Source: Spirochaetales bacterium
GTDB lineage: Bacteria > Spirochaetota > Spirochaetia > SZUA-6 > DRHE01
DNA: 7,377 bases
Assembly: GCA_016935715.1 (NCBI GenBank)
Contig: JAFGQJ010000248.1
Location: 1 to 7,377, forward strand
Direction of reading: 5' to 3'
Part shown: in pieces, positions 6,394 through 7,377 of the stretch
How the letters are laid out: every line of letters begins with the position of its first letter
How positions within the stretch are numbered: the stretch's first letter is position 1
Position numbers and translations under genes: made by a program
Notes under the pieces: generated by a model
The model's database searches: none
What the model saw: the letters and a program-made list of their open reading frames with translations, nothing else
Told to the model about the DNA's origin: nothing

Positions 6394-6422
6394 ATGACAA
6401 GGCTGCAGCGATGCGCTACCAT
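6394..6422 (+). promoter_or_regulatory. Candidate sigma70-type promoter for deoC
   Basis: ATGACA (6394-6399; 5 of 6 to TTGACA) and TACCAT (6417-6422; 4 of 6 to TATAAT) are 17 bases apart. Transcription would start near 6429, immediately upstream of the ribosome binding site, giving a very short leader. Consensus match only. Confidence 0.42.
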
Positions 6423-6430
6423 CACCTCTT

Positions 6431-6442
6431 GGGAGGAGGAGG
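6431..6442 (+). promoter_or_regulatory. Strong ribosome binding site deciding the deoC start
   Basis: GGGAGGAGGAGG contains the full anti-16S complement AGGAGG, five bases from the ATG at 6445. It rules in this start over the in-frame ATGs at 6304 and 6394, neither of which gives conserved DeoC sequence before residue 1. Confidence 0.8.
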
Positions 6443-6444
6443 CA

Positions 6445-7122
6445 ATGGCCGACGGCGAAGCGAAACCATACGACAGGGAGCTGGCAGCCATCATCGATCA
6501 CACGGTGATGCAGCCGGATGTCACCCGGCAGGAGATCAGGCGGCAGTGCGAGCTTGCCAGGGAGTACGGTTTTGCCGGGGTCTGCGTGAACCCGGTCCAC
6601 ATCCCGCTGGCCGCCGAGGCGCTGGCAGGCTCCGGGCTGAACGTCTGTACCGGCATAGGCTTTCCGCTGGGCGCTTCCAGCTCCCTGATGAAAGCCCTCG
6701 AAACCAGAGACGCCGTGGCCGCCGGGGCGACCGAGATCGACATGGTCATCAATGTCGGCGCCGTCAAAGAGGGAGACTTCGCCACGGTGGAGCGGGAGAT
6801 CGAGTCGGTCATCCGGGCGGCGGCGGGCAATACGGTCAAGGTGCTGCTGGAGATCTGCTACCTGAACGAGCCAGAGATCGTCGAGGTGTGCCGGATCGCG
6901 CTTCGGCTGGGCGCGGATTTCGTCAAGACCTCCACGGGCTTCGGGCCCTCCGGGGCCACGGTGGAGGCGATCCGGCTGATGCGGAAAACCGTCGGCTCCC
7001 GTGCCGGAGTGAAAGCCGCGGGAGGGATCGGCAGCAGGCAGCAGGCCCTGGAGCTCGTCCGGGCCGGCGCGAACCGCCTGGGAATGAGCCGCAGCGTGGA
7101 GGTGGTCAGCGATCCGGGCTGA
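6445..7122 (+). CDS. deoC: Deoxyribose-phosphate aldolase
   Basis: Class I aldolase that splits 2-deoxy-D-ribose-5-phosphate into D-glyceraldehyde-3-phosphate and acetaldehyde, the last step of deoxyribose and deoxynucleoside breakdown. The 225-residue length is that of the short bacterial DeoC family. Visible motifs are AAIIDHT (14-20), VCVNP (46-50), TGIGFPLG (69-76), EIDMVINVG (97-105, with the proton-relay Asp99), KVLLEICYL (132-140), FVKTSTGF (159-166, Schiff-base Lys161) and VKAAGGI (189-195, Lys190). All catalytic residues are therefore present. The C-terminal phosphate-binding stretch reads RLGMSRS instead of the usual RIGTSSG. It is transcribed divergently from the FGGY kinase unit. 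No other deo genes (phosphorylase, phosphopentomutase) are seen, so free deoxyribose phosphorylated by one of the nearby kinases is a plausible source of substrate. Confidence 0.95.
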   Translation: MADGEAKPYDRELAAIIDHTVMQPDVTRQEIRRQCELAREYGFAGVCVNPVHIPLAAEALAGSGLNVCTGIGFPLGASSSLMKALETRDAVAAGATEIDMVINVGAVKEGDFATVEREIESVIRAAAGNTVKVLLEICYLNEPEIVEVCRIALRLGADFVKTSTGFGPSGATVEAIRLMRKTVGSRAGVKAAGGIGSRQQALELVRAGANRLGMSRSVEVVSDPG

Positions 7123-7125
7123 GGC

Positions 7126-7141
7126 GCTTCGCGGAAGCTTA
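7126..7141 (+). terminator. Possible short hairpin after deoC
   Basis: GCTTC-GCG-GAAGC is a perfect 5-bp inverted repeat directly after the deoC stop, followed by TTATCT. The T-run is short, so terminator function is only possible. The bases at the end overlap the stop codon of the convergent gene. Confidence 0.33.
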
Positions 7142-7377
7142 TCTCAGCAGCACGGGGCTCATGTCGGGATCGTCGACAACGTACCAGTTCCTGCCCAGGG
7201 TCCTGGGTGGATGGATGTCATCGGCATCCGGAGCCTCGAACAGCTCATCGTAGGCGGCGGGCTCCTCCAGATACAGCACGTGATGATGCCTCTTGCCCTC
7301 CAGGACGTACCACTCCTCCCAGGGAAGCTGCTCCAGCCTGTCATCCGGGGGTACCGCGTTGATGACCGTGCCGTAGA
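7139..7377 (-). CDS. Unidentified protein, C-terminal 78 residues (gene enters from the right edge)
   Basis: On the minus strand one frame is open from the window edge to TAA at 7141-7139 with no start inside the fragment that would suit a gene. Codon third positions are strongly G or C, as in the neighbouring genes, which supports real coding. The visible end is acidic and rich in Trp and Tyr, with the stretches LPWEEWYVLEGKRHHHVLYL, YDELFEAPDADDIHPP and RNWYVVDDPD. No signal, membrane segment or catalytic motif can be recognised. The three consecutive His could bind metal, but that is only a guess. It converges on deoC with 16 bp between stops, so it belongs to a separate unit whose promoter lies beyond the window. 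I do not recognise the family. Confidence 0.6.
   Translation of the reverse strand, partial: YGTVINAVPPDDRLEQLPWEEWYVLEGKRHHHVLYLEEPAAYDELFEAPDADDIHPPRTLGRNWYVVDDPDMSPVLLR

Noticed and set aside
6269..6400. N-terminal extension of the FGGY kinase to an ATG at 6400
   Set aside because: The 44 extra residues are not FGGY-like, and a strong GAGGGGGAG site precedes the ATG at 6268, which gives the standard N-terminus.
6304..6444. N-terminal extension of deoC to ATGs at 6304 or 6394
   Set aside because: The AGGAGG site at 6434-6439 fixes the start at 6445, and the extension has no DeoC similarity.
1..7377. CRISPR array, tRNA, rRNA, insertion sequence, riboswitch or phage genes
   Set aside because: No regularly spaced repeats, cloverleaf, transposase frame, terminal inverted repeats or known riboswitch core was seen. 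The only direct repeats are the conserved motifs shared by the two kinase genes.

Overview
This is a GC-rich bacterial window (third codon positions are mostly G or C, and several genes have strong purine-rich ribosome binding sites) that holds a sugar-catabolism locus. It contains six complete genes and two genes cut by the window edges. All complete genes belong to recognisable metabolic families: an acetate kinase family protein, two ribokinase-like PfkB sugar kinases, a ribulose-phosphate/allulose-phosphate 3-epimerase, an FGGY carbohydrate kinase and a deoxyribose-phosphate aldolase. The mix suggests a heterotroph, probably fermentative, that feeds on polysaccharides or nucleosides. I cannot fix the phylum from the sequence; Spirochaetes, Chloroflexi or Firmicutes-like lineages would all fit.

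Layout. 1-819 (+) is the C-terminal part of a sulfatase. It converges on a two-gene minus-strand unit, sugar kinase 1 (2999-2082) then acetate kinase (2085-856), whose reading frames overlap by four bases (GTGA). Divergent from kinase 1 across only 52 bp is the epimerase gene (3052-3732, +). It has a good sigma70-type promoter whose -35 box overlaps the start codon of kinase 1. The epimerase converges on a second minus-strand unit, FGGY kinase (6268-4697) then sugar kinase 2 (4669-3752), which ends in a hairpin plus T-rich tail. A 176-bp divergent control region (6269-6444) separates the FGGY kinase from deoC (6445-7122, +). A minus-strand gene of unknown function enters from the right edge and ends at 7139.

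How the genes may work together (inference). The kinases would phosphorylate imported sugars, the epimerase would interconvert ketose phosphates, and DeoC would split 2-deoxyribose-5-phosphate into glyceraldehyde-3-phosphate and acetaldehyde. Acetate kinase could make ATP from acetyl-phosphate derived from the two-carbon product. The enzymes that would turn acetaldehyde into acetyl-phosphate, any transporter and any regulator are not in the window. The sulfatase may release sugars from sulfated glycans.

I see no wholly new system here. The points worth a second look are substrate-site departures in several familiar enzymes: the FGGY kinase lacks the His and Asn expected of a xylulokinase, the acetate kinase has a butyrate-kinase-like HMGGG loop, and the epimerase resembles AlsE more than Rpe. 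The paired paralogous kinases and the two compact divergent promoter regions also deserve checking.
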